Made by a program: the position numbers and the translations under genes. Positions 41,836 through 50,244 of a DNA stretch of 54,279 bases are shown here, piece by piece. Source of the DNA: Flavobacteriaceae bacterium (lineage in GTDB: Bacteria > Bacteroidota > Bacteroidia > Flavobacteriales > Flavobacteriaceae). The stretch covers positions 1 through 54,279 of the forward strand of contig JAHEMZ010000011.1 of assembly GCA_024643385.1 (NCBI GenBank), in the 5' to 3' direction. Each line of letters starts with the position of its first letter. Positions within the stretch are counted from its first letter, which is position 1. A model generated the notes under the pieces. It had not been told where the DNA came from. It worked only from the letters and a program-made list of their open reading frames with translations, and made no database searches.

Positions 41836-41843
41836 TATCTTCG
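41836..41843 (+). promoter_or_regulatory. Possible -7 element of the DHH-gldI unit
   Basis: TATCTTCG differs from TANNTTTG at one base and ends only 6 bp before the ATG at 41850. If used, the mRNA would be almost or fully leaderless. Confidence 0.4.
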
Positions 41844-41849
41844 CAACCT

Positions 41850-42872
41850 ATGACAGAGAAGGTGTTGAAAACCATATCAAACTTACTGAACAACAAAAAG
41901 AAAGTTGTGATCGTGGGTCATAAGAATCCTGACGGAGATGCCATAGGCTCTTGTTTGGGGCTTTATTTCTTTCTGAAAAACAGAGGGCACGAGACTACGG
42001 TTGTCATGCCCAACGACTTTCCCGATTTTCTGAAATGGTTACCCGGATGTGCTCAAATTCTTCAATTTGAAAGACAAACGCAAGCTTCGATGGAAGTGAT
42101 TTCAGCAGCTGAAGTTGTTTTCACCTTAGATTTTAATGCGCTCGATCGCGCCGGAGATCTAGGGACGGAATTGGAAAAACTGTCCACCCCTTTTGTGCTG
42201 ATCGATCATCACCAACAACCTGATGATTACGCCGTTGCCTGTTATAGCGACGTTTCCATGAGCTCTACCTCAGAAATGGTTTATCATCTTATCCAGGCCC
42301 TGGAGGGACATAATGAAGTTTCTGAAGAAATTGCGACGAACCTCTATATGGGGATCATGACCGATACCGGTTCCTTTCGTTTTCCGTCTACATCGGCTAC
42401 CACACACAGAGTGATCGCGCATTTAATGGAATGCGGTGCCAATAATAGTGAGATCCACCAAAATATCTATGATACCAATAGTCCGGAAAGAATGAAACTT
42501 TTAGGAGTAGCGTTGGAGAATATGGTTATTATTAAAGAGCTGCGTACAGCATATATCACTTTATCTCAGGACGAATTGGATGCTTGTAATTTTAAAAAAG
42601 GAGATACAGAAGGTTTCGTAAATTATCCGCTATCGGTGCAAGGAGTTATCTTTTCGATCATTTTTATTGAAAACAAACACGAAGGGATCATCAAAATATC
42701 CTTGCGTAGCAAAGGCAACTTTGATGTGAACGAATTTGCACGAAATCATTATCACGGAGGGGGCCACATCAATGCTTCCGGCGGAAGAAGTTCATTGGCA
42801 CTTTCCGATACGGTGAAAGAATTTATTAGTATATTGCCCCCATATAAAAATGCCCTACGTCATGATTCGTAA
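41850..42872 (+). CDS. nrnA: DHH-family phosphoesterase (NrnA-like oligoribonuclease/pAp phosphatase)
   Basis: NrnA-type enzymes degrade short RNA oligomers and dephosphorylate pAp using Mn2+. Seen: GHKNPDGDAIGS (metal ligands), FTLDFN, the DHH motif in LIDHHQQPDD, GIMTDTGSFRF, and in the DHHA1 domain N-H-Y-H-G-G-G-H-I-N-A-S-G-G. The length of 340 residues is typical. The end overlaps the gldI gene, with a PPIase gene following; this order looks like the conserved gldI locus of flavobacteria. Confidence 0.92.
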   Translation: MTEKVLKTISNLLNNKKKVVIVGHKNPDGDAIGSCLGLYFFLKNRGHETTVVMPNDFPDFLKWLPGCAQILQFERQTQASMEVISAAEVVFTLDFNALDRAGDLGTELEKLSTPFVLIDHHQQPDDYAVACYSDVSMSSTSEMVYHLIQALEGHNEVSEEIATNLYMGIMTDTGSFRFPSTSATTHRVIAHLMECGANNSEIHQNIYDTNSPERMKLLGVALENMVIIKELRTAYITLSQDELDACNFKKGDTEGFVNYPLSVQGVIFSIIFIENKHEGIIKISLRSKGNFDVNEFARNHYHGGGHINASGGRSSLALSDTVKEFISILPPYKNALRHDS

Positions 42873-43413
42873 CCTACTCATCCTGATGCTTTTATGCTCT
42901 TTTTGGAGCTGTAAAAGTCCGGAAGCTCGCAGACCTGTTCAGCGCACTTCCGGAAGTTTTATTCGGGAGTCTGTAGAAAGAAATAAAAAAATTGTAGAAC
43001 AGGAAGAAGCTGTCATTACCACACTAATCTTGCAAGATTCCCTCAATGACTACATCGCTTCCGAAAGTGGTTTTTGGTACTATTACAATAAAAAAGATAC
43101 GGCAACTGCGGTATTTCCAAAACTAGGAGATGCGGTCACTTTTACTTATGACATTAAACATCTCAATGGAGAAATAATTCTTTCCGAGGCGGACAATGGA
43201 ATTCAACAATACAAAGTAGATCAGAGCAACCAAGATCTGATATCAGGTGTGAGAGACGGTATCAAACTAATGAAAGCCGGAGAAGTAGTTACTTTTCTAT
43301 TTCCTTCTCATAAGGCTTATGGCTACTATGGTTTAGAAGATAAACTAGGCACCAACGTGCCTGTTCAAAGCACGGTCTCCTTAAGGACCATAAATTCAAC
43401 AGAAAACAATTAA
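42862..43413 (+). CDS. gldI: Gliding-motility lipoprotein GldI (FKBP-type peptidyl-prolyl isomerase)
   Basis: A lipoprotein leader (MIRNLLILMLLCSFWSC) is followed by a linker and an FKBP-like domain (about 85-180): D-A-V-T-F-T-Y-D-I, G-V-R-D-G-I-K-L-M-K-A-G-E, F-L-F-P-S-H-K-A-Y-G-Y-Y-G and N-V-P-V-Q-S-T. In flavobacteria GldI is needed for gliding and probably helps fold motility or type IX secretion components in the periplasm. I chose the ATG at 42862; the frame also opens at 42850. It overlaps the DHH gene by 11 bp. Confidence 0.92.
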   Translation: MIRNLLILMLLCSFWSCKSPEARRPVQRTSGSFIRESVERNKKIVEQEEAVITTLILQDSLNDYIASESGFWYYYNKKDTATAVFPKLGDAVTFTYDIKHLNGEIILSEADNGIQQYKVDQSNQDLISGVRDGIKLMKAGEVVTFLFPSHKAYGYYGLEDKLGTNVPVQSTVSLRTINSTENN

Positions 43414-43417
43414 AAAA

Positions 43418-44521
43418 ATGAAAAAAGTCACATTACTATTGGCAATACTTGCCATCACATTAAGCTCATGTAAATCCAAATATCCAAATTTGGAAAAAGG
43501 CCTTTATGCCGAATTTGTTACTAATAAAGGAACTTTTGTCGCAAAATTCTATCAGGATGAAACGCCGCTTACGGTGGCCAATTTTATAGAATTGGCGAAA
43601 GGCACCCATACCTTAGTAGATTCCGCATATAAAGGCAAGCCTTTTTTTAACGGACTCACCTTTCATCGGGTCATCAAAGATTTTATGATTCAAGGAGGAG
43701 ACCCAAAAGGAGATGGTACCGGAAATCCGGGTTACACCTTTCCAGATGAAATAGTTGATAGCTTAACGCATAAAAGCAAAGGAATTTTATCCATGGCAAA
43801 TTCTGGACCTGCCACCAATGGAAGTCAGTTTTTTATTACACTGAAAGAAACCCCTTGGCTAAATGGAAAGCATACGGTTTTTGGAGAAATAGTACTGGGG
43901 CAGGAAGTGGTAGATTCCATAGGAGCGTTACCTACAACTAAACCAGGAGATAAACCTGTTGACCCCGTGATCATTGAAGCCGTAAATATTATCAATAAAG
44001 GCGTTACTGAACCTTCCTTTGCATCTGAGATGGAGAAAATTGAAAAAGTGAAAAAAGAAAAAGAAGAGCGCGTTAATGTGGTGGCAGAAGCTACTAAAAA
44101 AGAACTGGACCGAATGTTTGCTGAAGCTCAAGATTACCCTTCCGGTTTAAAAATGTATTGGAATCACAAAGGGAAAATGACAAAGCCTGCCGAAGGAAGT
44201 AAGGTTCAAATGAACTATATCGGCTATTTTATGGACGGACGCTTGTTTGACACCAGCGTTCTTGAAGTGGCCCAGAAATATGAAGCTGCTGATGAACGCA
44301 GAGTGGCTAATAATCAATACGGGCCCATCCCATTCGATTACAGCAAGGATGCTCGCTTGATCCCGGGATTTCGAGAAGGAATGTTGGAAATGAGCTATGG
44401 TGATAAAGCAACCATATTTGTCCCCTCACATTTGGCATATGGGGAACAAGGTGCCGGAAGTGTGATTCCACCTAATACCGATTTGGTTTTTGAGTTAGAG
44501 ATTTTTCCTCCTCAAGAATAA
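43418..44521 (+). CDS. Cyclophilin-FKBP fusion peptidyl-prolyl isomerase lipoprotein
   Basis: Two unrelated isomerase folds are joined. After a lipoprotein leader (AITLSSC, Cys 18) comes a cyclophilin domain (about 28-190) with FHRVIKDFMIQGGDP, SMANSGPATNGSQFFIT and HTVFGEI. A Lys/Glu-rich helix (about 200-230) links it to an FKBP domain (about 248-365) with VQMNYIGYFMDGRLFDTS, IPGFREGMLEMSYGDKA, PSHLAYGEQGAG and IPPNTDLVFELEI. Both active-site sets look complete. It starts 4 bp after gldI, giving a unit with three periplasmic isomerase domains. Confidence 0.94.
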   Translation: MKKVTLLLAILAITLSSCKSKYPNLEKGLYAEFVTNKGTFVAKFYQDETPLTVANFIELAKGTHTLVDSAYKGKPFFNGLTFHRVIKDFMIQGGDPKGDGTGNPGYTFPDEIVDSLTHKSKGILSMANSGPATNGSQFFITLKETPWLNGKHTVFGEIVLGQEVVDSIGALPTTKPGDKPVDPVIIEAVNIINKGVTEPSFASEMEKIEKVKKEKEERVNVVAEATKKELDRMFAEAQDYPSGLKMYWNHKGKMTKPAEGSKVQMNYIGYFMDGRLFDTSVLEVAQKYEAADERRVANNQYGPIPFDYSKDARLIPGFREGMLEMSYGDKATIFVPSHLAYGEQGAGSVIPPNTDLVFELEIFPPQE

Positions 44522-44540
44522 CCTATAAAATAAATTAAAT

Positions 44541-44569
44541 AAAAGAGCCACCTTTTGGGTGGCTCTTTT
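44541..44569. terminator. Bidirectional rho-independent terminator
   Basis: AAAAGAGCCACC pairs with GGTGGCTCTTTT around TTTTG, a 12-bp stem. It ends the gldI unit and lies 2 bp from the stop of convergent pepD. Confidence 0.93.
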
Positions 44570-44571
44570 AT

Positions 44572-46026
44572 TTAGGAGCGATGAGGAATATGTTGCAGTA
44601 TTTCCTTTATGTAACTCCAAAATTTTTGGGTCGATGAAATACTGGCTCGCTCGTCAGGCGAATGAGCTCCTTTTATGGTTGGACCAAAGGAGATCATATC
44701 CATTCCTGGATAGTTCCGTCCCAGGATGCCACATTCCAATCCTGCATGACATGCAGCTACATGTGCCTTTTCACCATTCATAGAAGTATAAATCTCATCC
44801 ATCACTTTAAGGATCGGGCTCTCCATGTTAGGTGCCCATCCGGGGTATGCTCCGGAGAAAGTAACTTGGTACCCTGCTAATTCAAAAACAGACTTTAAGC
44901 TATTGGCCACATCTTCTTTAGAGGATTCTACGGATGAACGCGTCAAACATTCCAGTTTGATCTGCCCATCCTTCACCCTGATTTTTGCCAAATTATTAGA
45001 TGCCTCAACCAGATCTTCAATGGCAGGGCTCATACGATATACTCCATTATGTGCGCCTTGTACCGCTCGCACAAAGGAAGTTTGGGCAGTAGGTTCCATC
45101 ACATTTGAAGGCAGAAGTGTTTCATTCAACTCAATAAAAAGATTCGGATCTGAATATTTGTATTCAAGTAATATTTCTGATTTCATCGCGTCAAATGCCC
45201 TCTTAAAAGCGTCTTGTTTTTCCTGCTGAACCACCACTTTCACCACACTCTCTCGAGGAATGGCATTCCGCAGACTACCTCCGTTCACTTCTGCTATTTC
45301 CATAAGACCTTCCGTAGCAAAAAGTAAACGATTCATTAATTTATTGGCATTTCCAAGTCCTTTATGAATATCCATCCCGCTATGTCCCCCTTGCAGCCCC
45401 TTAAGTTGTATTTCAAAGGCGATATTTCCTGCAGGAGCGACCTGTTTATATGTTCCGATGGCAGTTACATCTACTCCTCCGGCACAGCCCACCCCAATCT
45501 CATCATCTTCCTCTGTATCCAGGTTCAATAGAATTTCTCCTTTCAACACCCCTCCTTTTAATCCCATGGCACCTGTCATTCCCGTCTCTTCATCAATGGT
45601 AAACAAAGCTTCAATTGCAGGATGAGGAATATCTGTACTTTTCAAAATTGCCATGATGGTCGCCACTCCTAATCCGTTATCGGCTCCAAGAGTAGTTCCT
45701 TTTGCCCGAACCCAATCCCCGTCCACATACATTTCAATTCCCTGTGTATCGAAGTCGAAATCAGTATCGTTATTTTTTTGATGTACCATATCAAGATGTG
45801 ATTGCATGACGATCGTTTTTCGATCTTCCATACCTTTGGTGGCCGGTTTACGAATAATTACATTTCCGACCTCATCTTCGAGTGTTTCCAATCCGAGTTC
45901 CGTACCAAAGTTTTTCATAAACTCGATGACTTGCTCCTCCTTTTTGGAAGCTCGTGGAACTGCGTTCAACTGTGCAAAATAGTTCCATACTGACTTGGGT
46001 TCAAGATTTTTTATCGCTTCATTCAT
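44572..46026 (-). CDS. pepD: Aminoacyl-histidine dipeptidase (M20 family)
   Basis: PepD is a zinc dipeptidase with broad specificity, including X-His dipeptides. Seen: V-P-R-A-S-K-K-E-E-Q-V, the first metal ligand in QSHLDMVHQK, DNGLGVA, TIDEETGMTGAMGLKGG, LNLDTEEDDEIGVGCAGG, GLQGGHSGMDIHKG and the last His in VAACHAGLECG. The length (484 from the ATG at 46026) fits the family. No signal peptide is seen, so it is cytoplasmic. Confidence 0.96.
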   Translation of the reverse strand: MNEAIKNLEPKSVWNYFAQLNAVPRASKKEEQVIEFMKNFGTELGLETLEDEVGNVIIRKPATKGMEDRKTIVMQSHLDMVHQKNNDTDFDFDTQGIEMYVDGDWVRAKGTTLGADNGLGVATIMAILKSTDIPHPAIEALFTIDEETGMTGAMGLKGGVLKGEILLNLDTEEDDEIGVGCAGGVDVTAIGTYKQVAPAGNIAFEIQLKGLQGGHSGMDIHKGLGNANKLMNRLLFATEGLMEIAEVNGGSLRNAIPRESVVKVVVQQEKQDAFKRAFDAMKSEILLEYKYSDPNLFIELNETLLPSNVMEPTAQTSFVRAVQGAHNGVYRMSPAIEDLVEASNNLAKIRVKDGQIKLECLTRSSVESSKEDVANSLKSVFELAGYQVTFSGAYPGWAPNMESPILKVMDEIYTSMNGEKAHVAACHAGLECGILGRNYPGMDMISFGPTIKGAHSPDERASISSTQKFWSYIKEILQHIPHRS

Positions 46027-46047
46027 AGCTGTTCTTTTTAAGTACTT

Positions 46048-46077
46048 CAAAAGTAATTTTTTATTCTGCCACCCAAA
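46048..46077 (-). promoter_or_regulatory. Promoter of pepD (TTTG-N18-TACTTTTG)
   Basis: On the minus strand TTTG (46077-46074) precedes a perfect -7 box TACTTTTG (46055-46048) by 18 nt. The leader would be about 17 nt. Confidence 0.75.
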
Positions 46078-46101
46078 AATTAATGGTTAAAGATTTCTTT
46101 G

Positions 46102-46109
46102 TATGTTTG
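46102..46109 (+). promoter_or_regulatory. Predicted -7 element directly before the DUF3810 gene
   Basis: TATGTTTG is a perfect TANNTTTG match with a TTA 19 bp upstream in place of TTG. It ends 4 bp before the ATG at 46114, so the transcript would be leaderless or translation may begin further in. Confidence 0.45.
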
Positions 46110-46113
46110 AAAT

Positions 46114-47181
46114 ATGCAAAGAAAGTTTCGCGTATTTTTAGCTTTACTGTTACCCTTACAGTATGTTATTTTACTCATCCTGCGTCGTTTCCCAGAATTT
46201 ATCGAGACCTATTACAGTCAAGGGATGTATCCCTATACATCGAGTTTATTGCGCTACGTCTTTGGATGGATTCCTTTTTCTGTCGGGGATATTTTTTATT
46301 TGCTACTTGTAGTGATGGCCTTTCGTTGGCTATTTAAAAATTACAAGCGTTTGGGCAAAGAACCCGTTTGGTTTTTTGTAGATATCACTGCTAGTTTGTC
46401 CATCATCTATCTGGTATTTAATTTATTATGGGGGCTTAACTATTTACGCCCACCTTTAAATCAAACCTTAGGCCTGAATGATGATTATACCACCGAGCAA
46501 TTACTGGCTACAACCAAAAGACTTATCACTAAATCCAATGAACTACATCGATCACTAGGTTATTCGGACAGTACGAAAATTGAGCTTCCCTATTCACAGA
46601 ATCAAATCTTTATCAAGTCAAAGGAAGGTTATAAAAATCTCGAATTAGAATTTCCCAGCTTACATTATGCCCCAAAGAGCATTAAAAAAAGTGGTTGGAG
46701 TTTAGGTCTCACCTATATGGGCTATAGTGGTTATTATAATCCCTTGACCGGCGAAGCACAGGTGAACCGACTCATAAAGAATTATAAGTTCCCGGTAGTA
46801 AGTTGTCATGAACAAGCGCATCAGATCGGTTATGCTGCTGAAAATGAAGCAAACTTTATTGCCACTTTGGCGACCATCAAAAACGACGACCCTTATATAC
46901 AATATACCGGCTACATTTTTGCGTTGCGCTACTGTATCAATGAGCTTGCCCGTCGGGATATGGATCTGTACGATGAAATAATCCCAACGGTAAACTTCGG
47001 AATACTAGAAAGTTATCGTGAAATGAGAGAGTTTTGGTTGTCGTATAAAAATCCGTTCGAAGGATTTTCGAAGGTCTTCTGGGATCAATTTCTAAAAGCA
47101 AATAACCAATCGCAAGGAATTTCAAGTTACAGTTATATGGTTGCCCTGGTGGTTAATTACTTTGACGACAAGCCCCTATGA
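46114..47181 (+). CDS. DUF3810 membrane protein with zinc-metalloprotease motif
   Basis: Residues 1-110 contain about three transmembrane segments (FLALLLPLQYVILLILRRF; VGDIFYLLLVVMAF; a third near 90-107). The soluble part has an HExxH motif, S-C-H-E-Q-A-H-Q-I-G-Y-A-A-E-N-E-A-N-F near residue 230, with a following Glu (E-N-E-A-N) positioned as a third zinc ligand, the gluzincin arrangement. This predicts a membrane-tethered metalloprotease. No substrate is known and the family is labelled only as a domain of unknown function. Confidence 0.83.
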   Translation: MQRKFRVFLALLLPLQYVILLILRRFPEFIETYYSQGMYPYTSSLLRYVFGWIPFSVGDIFYLLLVVMAFRWLFKNYKRLGKEPVWFFVDITASLSIIYLVFNLLWGLNYLRPPLNQTLGLNDDYTTEQLLATTKRLITKSNELHRSLGYSDSTKIELPYSQNQIFIKSKEGYKNLELEFPSLHYAPKSIKKSGWSLGLTYMGYSGYYNPLTGEAQVNRLIKNYKFPVVSCHEQAHQIGYAAENEANFIATLATIKNDDPYIQYTGYIFALRYCINELARRDMDLYDEIIPTVNFGILESYREMREFWLSYKNPFEGFSKVFWDQFLKANNQSQGISSYSYMVALVVNYFDDKPL

Positions 47182-47279
47182 TTTTGTAAGTCTTAACGTC
47201 TTGTTAAACTAAATCCAATAGTAAAAGAAAATGAATGTAGCTGATTATATTTAGCGACACTTAAACAATTCAATTGCAA

Positions 47280-50237
47280 ATGAAAAAAATTCTCTTTCTC
47301 TTTCTTCTGATTCTTTCTTTCGGAATACTGCAGGCACAAGACTATTTCCCCAAGAATGACGGGGTCAAAGAAGTCAACAACAATTATATTGCCCTTACCA
47401 ATGCCAACCTTCAAATTGATCCCACTACAATTGTTAAAAACGGAACCCTTTTAATTCGGGATGGAAAGATCGTAGAGGTGGGAAAAAGTGTTTCACTTCC
47501 CAAGAATACCGTAGTGATCGATTTAAACGGTAAATATGTTTACCCTTCGTTCATCGAAAGTTATTCCGGATTCGGGATTGAAAAACCAAAACGTTCAGGT
47601 GGCGGAGGACGATCCCCGCAATATGATGCTACTCGTGAAGGATTCTACTGGAACGATCATATTCGATCTGAAACCATTGGGATCGATAATTTTAAATACG
47701 ATAGCAAAGAAGCGGAAGAAATGCGAAAATTGGGTTTTGGAGTCGTCAATTCCCACTTGATGGACGGAATTGCTCGAGGCACAGGTGTGCTTGTGGCGTT
47801 AAATGACGAAGGTGGCGATGCAGCTCGAATGTTGAATAATACGTCCGGACAATTCTTTTCCTTCGAAAAAAGTCTTAAAAGTAATCAATCGTATCCCTCT
47901 TCATTAATGGGTTCTATGGCATTACTTCGCCAAATGTACAGTGATATGGATTGGTATGAAAAAGGATTGAGCGCCACCAAGGATCGCTCCTTGGAAGCGA
48001 TGATCGCCAACAAAAAGTTAACCTCCTTCTTTGAAGCCGGCGATAAAGGAAACGATATACGTGCAGATAAGATCGGCGATCAATTTGGTGTTAACTATGT
48101 GATCGTAGGTGGTGGCGACGAATATGAATCCATCGAAAAAATAAAGTCCACAAATACTTCCTATATTATCCCTATTAATTTTCCCTCCGCATACGATGTC
48201 AGTGACCCCTATTTTGCCAAGCACATTGCCTTGGACGACCTGCGTGCTTGGAATCAGGACCCGCAAAACCCAAAGGTTTTAGCCGAAAATAAAGTCGTAT
48301 TTGCATTAACTACTTACAAATTAGACAAGGTAAGTGACTTCTCCAAAAACCTTCAAAAGGCATTCGAATATGGCTTTGATAAGAAAAAAGCCTTGGAGTC
48401 GTTAACCACCATTCCTGCCGCCCTATTGGGCAAGTCTTCTGAATTAGGCACCCTTGAAAACGGCAGATGGGCAAATTTCTTAATTACTTCCGGAGACATT
48501 TTTGACAGCAAAACAATTCTTTATGAGAATTGGGTACAAGGAAAAAAACACGTCATCAATGATATGGATCAACGCGATCTAAGTGGTATTTATAACTTAA
48601 TGGCTGCAGGAAAGAACTATGCAATGGTGCTGTCCGGGGAAGCATCCAAACCAAAAATAGAAGTATCCTTGGGAGAGACAAAATTCCCTTCCAAGATAGC
48701 CTACGAGAACGACTGGATTACCTTCTCCTTCGAAGATGAATCAAGCAAGGAAACCTATCGCGCCACAGCAGCCGTACCTAAAACAGAAAGTAATATCACC
48801 GGAAGATTGATATTGCCCAATGGAAATGAGACTGCCTTCACAGCTACCCGAACCGGTGATACTGATGTTAAGCCTGAAGATGAAAAGAAAGAATCCGTTA
48901 CCCCTGAAATTTTACCCCTCACCTATCCTAACGTAGGGTATGGTTTTACCACCAAACCCAAATCCCAAAACCTCTTATTTCAAAATGCTACAGTATGGAC
49001 CGGTGAAGATGCTGGTGTATTGGAACACACAGATGTCTTGGTAAAAAATGGTAAAATTGACAAGATCGGAAAAAATCTCAACGCCGGTGGGGCTACTGTC
49101 ATTGATGCCACCGGTAAACATCTTACCGCGGGAATTATTGACGAGCATTCACATATTGCGGCCTTGTCCATCAATGAAGGGGGTCAAAACTCTTCCGCTG
49201 AGGTAAAAATAGAAGATGTCGTGAACCCGGAGGACATAGATATTTACCGAAATCTTGCCGGAGGTGTTACAAGTGTTCAAATTTTACACGGATCTGCGAA
49301 CCCTATCGGGGGGCGATCTGCCATCATTAAATTGAAGTGGGGTGAAGATGCAGATAATCTTATTTATAAAGACAGTCCAAAGTTTATCAAATTCGCCTTG
49401 GGTGAAAATGTCAAGCAAAGCAATTGGAGTAGTTACAGCAGATTCCCTCAGACCCGTATGGGGGTGGAACAGGTGTATGTAAACTATTTCAACCGAGCAA
49501 AAGAATACGACTCCAAAAAGAAGGCCGGACAACCTTATCGTTACGATGAAGAGTTAGAGGTGTTAGCTGAAATTTTGAATGGTGAACGTTTTATCAGTTG
49601 TCACAGCTATGTACAAAGTGAGATCAATATGCTGATGAAAGTGGCAGATCGATTTGGATTTAAAGTAAATACGTTTACACATATCTTGGAAGGCTATAAA
49701 GTAGCCGATAAAATGGCGGAACACGGCGTGGGTGCTTCTACTTTCAGTGACTGGTGGAGCTATAAATTTGAGGTGAATGACGCCATTCCTTACAATGCAG
49801 CTATTATGACCCGCGCCGGAGTTACAACGGCCATCAACAGCGATGACAGTGAAATGTCGCGAAGATTAAACCAAGAGGCAGCAAAGACGGTTAAGTACGG
49901 TGGAATGACAGAAGAACAGGCTTGGAAAATGGTAACCATAAATCCTGCCAAATTATTACACCTGGATAGCCGCGTGGGAAGCATCAAAGAAGGAAAGGAT
50001 GCCGATCTTGTGTTATGGTCGGATCATCCGATGTCCATTTATGCAATAGCCGAGAAAACGTTGATCGAAGGAACGGTATATTTTGATTTGGAAACGGATA
50101 AAGCAAAAAGAGAAGCGATTCAACAGGAACGCAATAAATTAACGCACATGATGCTTTCAGAAAAAGCAGCCGGCGGTAAAAGTCGGGAACCGATGAAGAA
50201 AGACAAGATTAATTTTAAATGTGAAACCATAAACTAA
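47280..50237 (+). CDS. Tandem amidohydrolase-family protein: inactive-looking N-half, active-looking C-half
   Basis: After a signal peptide (MKKILFLFLLILSFGILQAQ) the exported protein holds two amidohydrolase domains. In the N-terminal half (about 35-440) the HxH metal site reads E-S-Y-S-G-F-G near residue 93 and the final Asp region reads F-A-L-T-T-Y, so it appears catalytically dead. The C-terminal half (about 550-970) keeps DEHSHIA (about 621-627), CHSYVQSE, THILEG and the catalytic Asp in NSDDSEM near 852, ending in DADLVLWSDHP. Such enzymes hydrolyse C-N bonds, for example in peptides or cyclic amides. The ATG at 47280 is preferred over a TTG two codons earlier. Confidence 0.88.
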   Translation: MKKILFLFLLILSFGILQAQDYFPKNDGVKEVNNNYIALTNANLQIDPTTIVKNGTLLIRDGKIVEVGKSVSLPKNTVVIDLNGKYVYPSFIESYSGFGIEKPKRSGGGGRSPQYDATREGFYWNDHIRSETIGIDNFKYDSKEAEEMRKLGFGVVNSHLMDGIARGTGVLVALNDEGGDAARMLNNTSGQFFSFEKSLKSNQSYPSSLMGSMALLRQMYSDMDWYEKGLSATKDRSLEAMIANKKLTSFFEAGDKGNDIRADKIGDQFGVNYVIVGGGDEYESIEKIKSTNTSYIIPINFPSAYDVSDPYFAKHIALDDLRAWNQDPQNPKVLAENKVVFALTTYKLDKVSDFSKNLQKAFEYGFDKKKALESLTTIPAALLGKSSELGTLENGRWANFLITSGDIFDSKTILYENWVQGKKHVINDMDQRDLSGIYNLMAAGKNYAMVLSGEASKPKIEVSLGETKFPSKIAYENDWITFSFEDESSKETYRATAAVPKTESNITGRLILPNGNETAFTATRTGDTDVKPEDEKKESVTPEILPLTYPNVGYGFTTKPKSQNLLFQNATVWTGEDAGVLEHTDVLVKNGKIDKIGKNLNAGGATVIDATGKHLTAGIIDEHSHIAALSINEGGQNSSAEVKIEDVVNPEDIDIYRNLAGGVTSVQILHGSANPIGGRSAIIKLKWGEDADNLIYKDSPKFIKFALGENVKQSNWSSYSRFPQTRMGVEQVYVNYFNRAKEYDSKKKAGQPYRYDEELEVLAEILNGERFISCHSYVQSEINMLMKVADRFGFKVNTFTHILEGYKVADKMAEHGVGASTFSDWWSYKFEVNDAIPYNAAIMTRAGVTTAINSDDSEMSRRLNQEAAKTVKYGGMTEEQAWKMVTINPAKLLHLDSRVGSIKEGKDADLVLWSDHPMSIYAIAEKTLIEGTVYFDLETDKAKREAIQQERNKLTHMMLSEKAAGGKSREPMKKDKINFKCETIN

Positions 50238-50244
50238 GCGCATC

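Noticed and set aside
44559-45229. Plus-strand open frames opposite pepD
   Set aside because: They are shadows of the clearly coding pepD frame and have no domain character or promoter.
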